Assembly: GCF_019175385.1 (NCBI RefSeq)
Contig: NC_083344.1
Location: forward strand, 26,476,231 to 26,540,230
Length of the DNA: 64,000 nucleotides
Source: Lycium barbarum
Taxonomy: Eukaryota > Streptophyta > Magnoliopsida > Solanales > Solanaceae
Direction of reading: 5' to 3'
Position numbers and translations under genes: made by a program. Positions 11,822-20,981 of the stretch are shown here, one piece after another (position 1 is the stretch's first letter; every line of letters starts with the position of its first letter). Below the pieces are notes generated by a model, which did not search any database, was not told the origin of the DNA, and saw only the letters and a program-made list of their open reading frames with translations.

Positions 11822-12610
11822 TAGTGTGGGGGTTCGGGCCATCGGATTGGATATGAAATTTTCGGTTTGGATATTCGATTTTCAGATTGAAGAAATTACA
11901 ATCCAAATCCAATCCAAATAAGTTCGGATTGGATTGGATATTTTAAGTTCGGTTTCGGATTATTCGGTTTGGATATTTCAGATTTTCGGATTTGACTCTT
12001 GAGACTTAAGGCAAACTTATTAGGAACGAAATTCATGTGTTAGTTCCACAGAGGTAAATCTAAATCTTAATTACTCAGTAAAAAAATCCTTCCATTTCAA
12101 ATTAGGATTAACAAATTCAAGTCATGTCTAACATAGTAAATCCATACCAAATAAAAACATTCTGGAAAAGTAGAAATGAACAAAATAAAAATCTAGGTAG
12201 TCATCTGGAAAAATAACAAAGAACTCTGTCGTGGGTGACACTAATGTGAGACTTTTGAGACTTGAGAAGCAATAAAACTCTATATTATATTTGATTTAGT
12301 AGAGAATTGTATATTAGATTTAATATTTTAATAGGTAGGTCCTTAGGTACTAATCTATTGGACCTTTAGAAACTAGACTTATTAGTACTAGGCACATATA
12401 ATATAGGTAGGTCTAGATAAAAGGTATAAAAATTTTGGATTTTCGGGTATTTAAAAATCCATAGTACTAAATCCATATCCAATCTGAAGTCCATAAATTT
12501 TAAAAATAAAATCCAAAGTCTAATCCATAATCCAAATATCCAAACCAAATATTTAAAAAGTTCGGATTTCGGTCTGGATTTTGGGTTGGCCCAAACTGTG
12601 CCCACCCCTA
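11822..12610. mobile_element. hAT-like non-autonomous element
   Basis: The right end GGCCCAAACTGTGCCCACCCCTA reads inverted as TAGGGGTGGGCA, a frequent hAT terminus in plants. The left end TAGTGTGGGGGTTCGGGCC is its degraded partner. Both flanks are rich in GGATTGGAT / ATCCAATCC words (for example near 11846-11980 and 12470-12560). There is no transposase. The 8-bp target duplication is not convincing. Confidence 0.5.
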
Positions 12611-13261
12611 ATTATTCTTACGTTTATACTCTTCAAATTTAAAATTTATATGATATGTGATCAATATTGTTCCTTTCAAGAACAACTAATAGTAAGGGTA
12701 GAAACAATCAAAGACCTCACCTCAAGTTTAGCTCCGTATCACTAATCTCCCTTGTAATTTACGATATAACGCTAATCTCTCTTTCTTTCTTTTTCTTTGT
12801 AACAATTCTTTTAACCACATACTTGTCTTTAATGTAAAATAATGTGACAAACTACTTTACTCTTTCTTAATTACTCTTTGTTTAATTAATTCAATAGAAA
12901 AATTGCTATCCCCCATTGTTGTTACTTTGAAACGGCGAATTTATGAATTGAGCCCTATCAAGATACCTTCACGATTTATTTCTCCATTAGTCTTCCATAT
13001 CTCAATTCGCAAGTAATTAACTTCACGTTTAGGCAACTGAGCTGGTGTATCACTTGAGTTCTCCCTTGAAGGAACTGATCTTTCAAGTGCACCAAGAATC
13101 GTTAATGGAATGGATAATATCGCTCTATTATTTTCCACTTAAATACCGAACATTTGTGTGTGGTGGAGTTTAAACTCGTGACATGCACATCTTAATTGTT
13201 TCTCCTAATTAACATATATGCACTGTGCTCTTAACACTAACCCAAATCCATGGGGCATCCC

Positions 13262-13265
<4 letters not shown>
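12611..13265. other. Region without recognised gene
   Basis: A 65-codon minus-strand ORF at 12941-13138 looks more protein-like than its surroundings, with few low-complexity stretches. I do not recognise it and see no splice context that would tie it to a gene. It may be an old gene fragment. Confidence 0.35.

Positions 13266-13310
<45 letters not shown>
13266..13310. repeat. 45-bp A homopolymer, possible retroposon tail or insertion scar
   Basis: Uninterrupted A run between CTCTT and CCTGCAGC. Within 60 bases to the right, the minus strand has TTGCTCAATTGGTTTAGCG, close to a pol III A box. On the left, the minus strand has ACGAGTTTAAACTCC, close to a B box. This could be an interrupted tRNA-derived SINE, but the parts are too far apart to be sure. 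Confidence 0.4.
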
Positions 13311-13314
<4 letters not shown>

Positions 13315-13440
13315 CAGCTTTTTGCCTATCATACCCTCAATAAGACGTCACGCTAAACCAATTGAGCAACCCAGACTTCCTATTCCTGCTCCATTAGTTG
13401 CAGTTGCATTTACTGACATGTCATCTTGAACCAGTAAATA

Positions 13441-13645
13441 CGCACTAGAGCGCCCATGTTGACGATCCTTTACTCCGACAGCATCTAGGGTTCCTCGAAC
13501 AATGAGATATTTCACATCGGTAGATCCTTAACCCTTCCCCCTCTTACTAAGACTACATAATGTTCTTGCAAATTATGGCCAATGCCGGGTATATTAGCAG
13601 TGATTTCAAATCCAAAGATTAATCATACTCTATTGAGGTAAGATT
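13441..13645 (-). pseudogene. rps12: Nuclear copy of plastid rps12 exon 2 (NUPT)
   Basis: On the minus strand the sequence follows plastid ribosomal protein S12: [20 protein letters not shown], then [13 protein letters not shown], then, after a frame change, [18 protein letters not shown]. The homology stops exactly at the exon end plus GTGCG, the first bases of the group II intron, and then becomes unrelated. A short deletion after VKDLP breaks the frame, and a TGA stands in the RVRLTSG region. The source is plastid DNA moved to the nucleus; it cannot encode S12. The match is to my knowledge of the conserved gene, not to a database search. Confidence 0.85.
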
Positions 13646-14744
13646 AAGTTAAGCACGGCCTTAGTAGAAGTGAGTAGCAGCACCGGATGTCTGCTTTTGA
13701 GTGGTGGCAGCCATGAGTTTCACGTGCTTTCAGCCTACCTCCCGCAGAGTTTGAAAGATTGGTAGCAATCTGAGCGGTATCCATGCACACGACCCTACCA
13801 GCACCAATACAATTGTGGAATTTAAACCTTCTAAAACTAAAAAGAGTTGACGGACTCTTTATAATTTCCACAGGCACCAAGGAAGATTTCCTCCACAATA
13901 GTGGTTGCTACTCCTAGGATAGTCCCTGCTTCTGACAGCCTATACTTTTTCCATATGTGTGGAAATGGAATGTGATTGATTAAGTCATTATCTGCATAGA
14001 GGAGTTTATGATGGCTTACTTGATACATTTGTGAATACAATGAGAGGGTGCGCCTAGTGAGCTACTGAGCTTTATAGAAGTCTCACTCTAGTCTCATTGG
14101 AGTAATTCCCCTATGCTGCCACAAACTACTTGCTGATAACGCGTTGCTGAAAGCTGAGTAAAAATAACTTGACGAAAGCTTTTATTGTAATAGCAAAGGT
14201 TGTTGACAATTTACTTTTTATATCCTAGTTGTGGTATTTTTCTTTTTAATCCCCTTACTAGCATTCATGTACATAAGGTCCCAGCTGCATGAAGTTAGCT
14301 CCTGGCTTCATGCAACAGGATATCGGTGAATTCGGATGCTGATGAACAGTGGAGCTGGAGCACTTCAAATGCATTTTCACATATATAATTCTTCTTTTGA
14401 CAAAGAAAACTTTCACACCAAGAGGATAGTGGCAACAATTTATCTAACAGATTTTTCTTTGTTTTGGATTGAGAATGTCTATAAGTTGAGGAGATAAAAT
14501 CTAAAGAAGAAATTTATCCCACATTAAGGACAAATAAGCAAAGCTGACAAATATAACACATCCACAAATTAAGAAAATTGAAAAAGCCCGGTTTTTCTTT
14601 TTACAAATTATGAATGCGGTAGCGGGTTAAACTACTGAATGCAACCGAAAAGTCATAGGCCACGAGTACCAATAACAGTTCCCCCAAGAAAGCAGTTGCA
14701 TGGATTACTAAAAGCACTTAAGAAAGAATCAAAGGGCTTCAGCT
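13646..14744. other. Spacer and 3' flank of the Alba gene
   Basis: Minus-strand ORFs of 84 and 67 codons overlap at 13644-14040, but neither is recognised and no splice structure links them. About 14600-14744 should contain the 3' UTR of the Alba gene. Confidence 0.4.
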
Positions 14745-17700
14745 TTACTCCTCGTTGTCCCCATTTTGCTCTGCTTCAGCAGCCATCAACTCATCAAACT
14801 TCTCTGTCTTTCCCATCACTACTTCAATCTACAAAAAGAAAAATGAAGGATATGTAAGTGAAGCATAAAACATATATTCCACATTCATGAAGGAAAAGCA
14901 AGAGGTGATTCAAGGCTCAAGAAAACTACACAAGATTAAAATTAAAGCTTTCATAGATTTTTTTTTTTTGGGGGGAAAAGGGGCAAATATACCCCTCAAC
15001 TTTGCGATTTAGAACAAACATATCCCTCGTTAAAAGTGGTGCATATATACCCTCGCCGCTACACAAATGGTGCATATTTACCCTTTTCATTAACAGACCC
15101 CTTTTCCGAATTAAAATATCATTTAACTTCTTTTTTGAATTAAAAATTACCCTTTTCCTTTAAAAATCAGGACCCATAATTTTTTACCCAGACCCGACCC
15201 ATAATCAGGGGCATATATGCTCTAAATCGCCAAGTTGAGGGGTATGTATGCTCATAGATATAATATGCATAATATATTAAATAATCGCAAGTTAGTGGTG
15301 ACACGAAAAGTGGTGAAAGACATCTAGTGAAGCATAAACATATATTATTCATGAAGGAAAAGCACAAGGTGAGTTAAGGCTCAAGGAAACTACACGAAAT
15401 TAAAATTGAAGCTTCATAGACTTTTTGTAATAATTGATTGAAGCTTCACAGATATAAGATGCATAATAGATTAAATAATAGTAAGATAGAAAGGTGGTGC
15501 AAAAACTGGCTGAAACGGTAAATGCTCTCAAGGAAGTCACTGACTTTGTTCAACAAAAAGGATTAGAACAGAGGCAGAACCCAATGTGCAAAACAAGGAA
15601 TTAATATAAAAGACAGTGTAAAATAACAATTCAATCAGGTCCAGGTATGCAACAGGCATGAAAATGTAGGAGCTGGTGAGCATAAATGTTAACCGCCCAT
15701 GCCCTACCATTCTCGAGTTTGAGCAAACATTGGCACGAAATCTTGGCTGAAAAACACACCTAAAGGGCTTACCAACACCAAACTCCTCTGAGTGTGTTTA
15801 TCTTTTTTTAATAGTAGAAGAAAGTCTTGAGTTCTGAATTGAGTAAAATTTCCACAATGAAGATTTGACCAGTTTTATATGATGAGCTTTAGTACTTCAA
15901 GACCATTGAATAAGCACCTAGATATATAATGTGTTTCAACTATACCTTGGCTTTTGGTATTGGCCGTGCTCCGGGCTCATCCCTCATGTCCACAGTAAGT
16001 GTCCTGATCTCTGCAAAAAGTGCACTATCCAAATTCAGATCTGGATGCGAAGAAAGCCTACTAAAAGAGGAGCGAATCAAGTAGGAGGAGACTTACTCTT
16101 CTCAACAGCAAATCCATTATTCTTTAGAATTTCAGCAACTGTCACCACAGTTGAAATAGCTGCAGCAAAAATTGTTCCTCTACTTAGAAACTATAAGACG
16201 AGCCAATTCCAAGTTCCAACAAGTACAGAGTATTAGATTTTTTTAAAAAGGGATGACCCCACACAACAAGAAAGCTTTAAGTTAAACTGTCCAAACTAAT
16301 CTTATTTCTCTTTCTTCGATCTCAAACATGATTTTCAAGCATTCTGTTCATAGAGATTCTACGGAGTTGGCACAATTAAGGGTCAGAAAGGTTCCAACTA
16401 AGCTCAACACAATGATACTTTCTGGGTTAGGATGTGCAACTTCAAATTTTTCCTACTATATCACATTGCTGCACAGGAGACAATCGTATGCTTCTATGAC
16501 TGCTCTCCAAGTTGTAATGCAATTTGTCCAACAATTGTTGTGTCAGCTTATACAAAAATAAGGGACAATATACTAAAACATTTACCTCTTGAGCCTGAAA
16601 AATAATATCAAAGAGCACTAAAGTATTTAAGCAAGCATAGATAACAATCGACATGAAAATTTATGGTTTCATTGAGTAAGCTCGATGCAACAATAGCCAC
16701 AAGAGGAACTTAGAGGGTTTACCCATTCCAAGAGCAGAGAGTTCCACTTCATTGTACTGCTGCATATACCTCTGAAGCAAAAATCACAAATATTTCAGAA
16801 ACTAGACAAAGATCAATGTCAACAAAAGGAGCAGAACACGCTTTAATATTAGTTTCTAAGATGACTAACATGTTTTAACATAATGTGACACATGTCAAGA
16901 GCGCTACTCCATCCACAAAGAGCCTCAAACACCTCAAACTAGACCTATGTTAATGAGCCAAACCCAAAAGGTTACTTTATGCGCGATATTATTTGAATTA
17001 TACCTGTGACGACCCTCAATGGTAGATTAAAGATTTATAAAACAGATCCTTTGCGACTCTGTTCTTGCACTGCTAGGCTCTGGATTTTCCAAGTCATGGA
17101 CAAACCAGAACAGACTACTAAAACTGGCATCATATTCTTTTTCTGGAATATATTTGAAAAAATATAGAAGTAACGGAACAGCATTTCCCCCCTCAAATTA
17201 TCCTAGTCATTAATCACTTATAATCCAATTTCCAACACAAAGAAACAGAAACATTGAGTTACTTATAATCCAATTTCCAACATAAAGAAACAGAAACATT
17301 GAGTCACTTATAATCCAATTTCCAACATAAAGAAACAGAAACATTGAGTTACAGATTAGCATTTTGTAGTTCTTCACCAGAATTAGCAGGTTTTCTAACC
17401 AGGAAAACATAAAAAAACGAAAGAAGAACAGAATAAATGTTTTCCCATTTTCCCATTTCAAATAACGTAAACAGCAAAAGTTTTCCATCTTCTCCGAAAT
17501 GCAGTATCTTCAAATTTGGAGATGGAAGAAAAGCCAACAAAACTAAGCCTATTTAAGGGCATCTAACTGTAAGAATAAAAACCCGGGATTTTTACAAAAA
17601 TGTACAACCCAACATAATATATTACACCTACATAGCCACATTTTCAGTTTACATTGGCATAACCAACTTTTCTTTTCCGCAACAGTGCTTATACACACGG

Positions 17701-18486
17701 TATACAACATTATACGACAGTATACAACATTATACACTTACAGTAAACAATGTACACCTTGTATAAAAGTGAATAAGAGGTGTTTAAGGAAAGACTGGGC
17801 TAAACCGGGCATAGAGCGTAATTTTCCCTAAAAACCTGGGATCTTGTATTTAGCAATTGAGCAAAACACAATGAATAACCTTAAGCATATGCCATTTCAC
17901 ATGCCTACAGATTTATCCTAAATTATAAAAACCCTATCAAATATCTCAATAAGCAAGAAAACAACTTAACCACAACCCAGCAGACATAAAAAGGAACTGA
18001 GTACTAAATAAGGGTCTGCTTGTTATGACGGAAAACTGTTTCCTATTTTCCCTTGTCACTAAATATCTTGAAAATATTAACACATCAACGCATCCCAAGC
18101 CCACCCCCTACGTGTCTTTACCTCACTCACCCCAACCCCACCTACCCCCACCCCTACAAGAAAATGAGTAGGAAAATCACTTATGTTCTGAGAAAAATAT
18201 TTTCTTGGAAAACATTTTCCGTCATACCAAACAGACCCTAAAAGTCTACATTTGATTCTTTTATCAGCAACAAAGGAATATCTGGAAGACCCATTTTGCA
18301 TACAAACAAACAACATCTAAGAATTAAAATCCAATTCCCTTAATGTACAGAAAAAAAAAAAGAAAAAACCTTGGCAAGGTTAACGTAGAAGAAGAGGGAT
18401 CTTTTGGTGTTGGAGACTTGAATTCTGTTCTTCTTTTGTGGTTCAGTAACTGCCATGTTGTTCATTCCCTCTGTGAGTCCTTCCAT
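14745..18486 (-). CDS. Alba-domain DNA/RNA-binding protein, five exons, 125 aa
   Basis: Exons in transcript order: 18370-18486 (117 nt), 16723-16771 (49), 16097-16159 (63), 15946-16010 (65) and 14745-14828 (84), giving 378 nt including TAA at 14745-14747. All introns are GT...AG, and phases match across every junction. Exon 1 encodes MEGLTEGMNN and KKNRIQVSNTKRSLFFYVNL. Exon 2 is RYMQQYNEVELSALGM, the Alba signature loop. Exon 3 is a helix-rich AISTVVTVAEILKNN piece ending FAVEK, and exon 4 holds KIRTLTVDMRDEPGARP. The acidic tail (EAEQNGDNEE) is short. Alba proteins bind RNA and DNA as dimers; the plant short forms act in cytoplasm and nucleus and have been linked to mRNA metabolism and R-loops. 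No frame lesion is seen, so the gene looks functional. Introns 1 and 4 contain MITEs and repeats. Confidence 0.93.
14857..15520. repeat. Direct duplication in Alba intron 4, one copy split by a MITE
   Basis: 14857-14955 (GTGAAGCATAAAACATATAT ... ATTAAAGCTTTCATAGA) repeats at 15327-15425 with small changes. Sequence after the MITE (ATAGATATAATATGCATAAT, near 15255) repeats near 15448 (ACAGATATAAGATGCATAAT). A unit of roughly 170-200 bp was duplicated in tandem, and the MITE then entered only the copy at lower coordinates. Confidence 0.75.
14976..15252. mobile_element. MITE in Alba intron 4
   Basis: Termini GCAAATATACCCCTCAACTTT and the inverse of AAGTTGAGGGGTATGTATGC; the inverted identity extends through GCGATTTAGA. 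About 275 bp, noncoding. The vocabulary (ATACCC, GTGCATAT) resembles the foldback element at 472-1472. Confidence 0.7.
17214..17350. repeat. 45-bp unit repeated three times in Alba intron 1
   Basis: CACTTATAATCCAATTTCCA plus ACAYAAAGAAACAGAAACATTGAGT occurs three times head to tail with only one to three changes. It is intronic and AT-rich with no splice role that I can see. Confidence 0.9.
17583..17832. mobile_element. Possible MITE in Alba intron 1
   Basis: GGGATTTTTACAAAAATGTA on the left resembles the inverse of the right end (TTTTTAGGGAAAATTACGC on the minus strand). The interior has TATACAACATTATAC repeated. Ends are not sharply defined. Confidence 0.4.
18009..18241. mobile_element. 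hAT-like MITE in Alba intron 1
   Basis: Inverted termini of about 35 bp: AGGGTCTGCTTGTTATGACG on the left, and on the minus strand from the right end AGGGTCTGTTTGGTATGACG, both followed by GAAAAC/TGTTTTCC. About 230 bp, noncoding, no clear target duplication. Confidence 0.75.
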
Positions 18487-18489
18487 TGC

Positions 18490-18545
18490 TGCAATGCTTC
18501 TCCTCTTTTTTTCTTCTTCGCAAACCCTAATAGAAGTATCCTCTC
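18490..18545 (-). promoter_or_regulatory. Leader of the Alba gene with telobox
   Basis: AAACCCTAA at about 18523-18531 (plus strand) is the telobox motif, which is common just upstream of plant ribosomal and RNA-binding genes. It is followed, in the direction of transcription, by a GAAGAAG-rich stretch to the ATG at 18486. ACGACGTCC at about 18603-18611 contains an ACGT core. Confidence 0.5.
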
Positions 18546-18752
18546 TCTTTTTTAAAGTAAGTAAACCTATTCAAGGGTTTTGTGACAAGTGTTAACAAAA
18601 CGACGACGTCCTAGTTTTTGGGATACTTTCACATTATGAATTTTGCTTAGTAATCACCGTCCATATTTAAATGTCTTTTATTTTGACTCGCACAAAGTTT
18701 AACGAATAAAAGGAGAACTTTCAAATTTTGTGTCCTAAATTAAAGATGTATA

Positions 18753-19021
18753 ATGTACTCTCTCTATTTCATAATAAGTGATTCTTTTAGTTCATACACA
18801 CTCTTTAAAAAAATTACTTACTCTTATAAAATTATGAGTATTTTTACTAACTCGCCCCTAATTAATGCTTAGAAAAAGAAAAGTTATTTAATAATTCTTA
18901 ATTGTAAATAAGGGTAAGTTTGAAAGAATAGGATTAATTTCTTCTTGAAATCCTAAAGTGTCACTTATTTTGAAACAAAATAAAAACCTAAAAGGTCACT
19001 TAATATGGAATGGAGGGAGTA
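18753..19021. mobile_element. Stowaway-like MITE upstream of Alba
   Basis: TACTCTCTCTATTTCATAATAAGTG on the left mirrors ACTTAATATGGAATGGAGGGAGTA on the right. A lone right end (AATTGAGACGGAGGGAGTAA) of another copy follows near 19140-19160. Confidence 0.7.
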
Positions 19022-19160
19022 TTAAAATATTTTTTGAATCTGGTGGTATTAAATTTGTTAGGATGTTTGAATTGTCAACTTACTAAATATGGGAAGAGAC
19101 ACTTTTTATGAGACAGACCAAAAAGGAAAGTAACACAAATAAATTGAGACGGAGGGAGTA

Positions 19161-20292
19161 ACACCCGGAGAAAATAGTCATGGTATTATTTGTACCATGT
19201 TTGTTTGACATTTTGGGATATGTATAACTAATACCCGGACTATTTAATTCATCACGGGTGTATTATCTTATACCACAAGAAATTTTATTTTGTGAGTCAC
19301 ATGATGAACACCATTTATATCACGATATTTTATTTCTTAACAAATAGACACTTGCCTATTTTAAGTATAAACAAAAAAAAAAGACAATATTAAATTCAGT
19401 ATTTTTCTTTCCTAATTAAAAGGTTTAGCTAGAAAAAAAAAAACTGAAAATGCATCTAAAATCTGCGATTAGTTAATGGTAACAAAATCGGCACTAGAGA
19501 GAATTTTAATTGCAACGTTCTAAAAAAAACATTTGCTTTCACTTTTTCTTATGGAAAGATGTAAAATGGACTAGTTCTCTAAAATTTAAATTAACCAAAT
19601 ATGCTATTGCAAAATAATAACAATCATCGTAGACAATTAATCTATCTATATGCTTATAAACTAGTGTTGGTTCGTGATCACGTCATTTTTCTTATTTAAA
19701 ATTTTATTCAATTAAAATCATATATACTAATATTTAACAAACAAAAAAAAAAATCAAAGCAACTAGAGTTTAATTTAATAATAAAAATTCACACATAATA
19801 CTATGCCTGGGTGGTTTTTTTTTTTTTAAAAAAAATAGAAGATCAATAGCTAGGGGCGGATTTAAAGGGAGGTGAGGATGTTCACACCCTCGGCAAAAAA
19901 TTACACTGTATATATAGGGTAGATTTTCTGAGTTTATGTAGATATATATGTTTTGAATACCCTGAACAAAATGAAAAAGGCCAGCTTAGTGGTTCAGGGT
20001 GTTCAAAATACACCTCTAAGTCCTGAGGAACCTTAGAGACAACATTCTTTTAAAGTTTAGCTCTTTTTATTTTTTCATTTAATTTTCAAAGAAACAGACA
20101 ACGTCATTTTTGGTAATTCTAATTTGTTTTTTTTAAACGTGGTGGAATTAGGGATTTTTAATCCCAAAAAAATCGAAAAGTCAAAATCAGTTCCAAAAAA
20201 GCTTATTTCCACCCGTTGCGACTTGCGATTACAAAGCACTGACAACCGAACTTTCTTTCTCCTACTTCTATAGCCTTCTCATGTGACTGGTA
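19161..20292. other. AT-rich region, possible SINE remnant at 19853-20040
   Basis: No gene is seen. AGCTTAGTGGTTCAGGGTG near 19983 resembles a pol III A box, within a block that starts AGGGGCGGATTTAAAGGG. A matching B box is not convincing. The region ends where LTR-like sequence E begins. Confidence 0.35.
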
Positions 20293-20321
20293 ATGTTACA
20301 CCTCGTACCTTCGTGCGTCGA
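20293..20321 (+). mobile_element. Start of LTR-like element E, cut after 29 bp by element K
   Basis: TGTTACACCTCGTACC is an LTR start like those of D and N. After GTCGA (20317-20321) the sequence switches to the end of K. E resumes at 60477, after GGCGA, a 4/5 match to GTCGA. Joined, the reading is continuous: GTGCGTCGA then AACAATCGAG. Confidence 0.65.
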
Positions 20322-20981
20322 TGTCACGACCCAAGCCAATGAGTTGTGACGAGTGTCTGACCTCTAGCAACCAAACACCCCTATACTCATATCTGAACCT
20401 TACTGAACAACAAGGGCCTATAAATGGCTTAAACAGATCTCATAAATAGGCGACATCAAGAACTCTAAACAATCTGTATATACATAAACATGCTGAAAGA
20501 ACAGTGCAAGCCAGCTAGGCTGCTACATATACTGTACACAAAAGAATAGAAGCCGACAAGGCTACATCATCTGACTAATACGTACAACTGTCTACAGACC
20601 TCTACTAGAATAAAAGTTGTAGAAAGGATGGGACAGGGCCCCGTCATACCCATCTATATACATCTCAAAAGAATGGCATAGCAAAATAGACTGCAACTCC
20701 GGATCAAATGGAGTGCACTGATCACTGCTGGATAAAGGTCCTACTAAGTTGGACCACCGGCCTGTCAACCTGTACCTGTTGGCATGAACGTAGCCCCCCG
20801 AGCAACGGGGAGTCAGTACGAATAATGTACTGAGTATGTAAGACATAAGAACAACATATATATGTAACTCATAAGCTGAAATAACTATCTGTATGTACTT
20901 GTATGAACTAGTATCTGTATGTATCTGCATGAATCTATATAGCTCATAATACCACTGTGGGCGCAGAATATGCATGCCCAT

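Noticed and set aside
13644..14040. Host gene exon on the minus strand (84 and 67 codon ORFs)
   Set aside because: Two overlapping frames, no recognised domain and no consistent splice sites; kept only as an unassigned region.
18343..18555. 70-codon plus-strand ORF
   Set aside because: It is antisense to Alba exon 1 and its leader.
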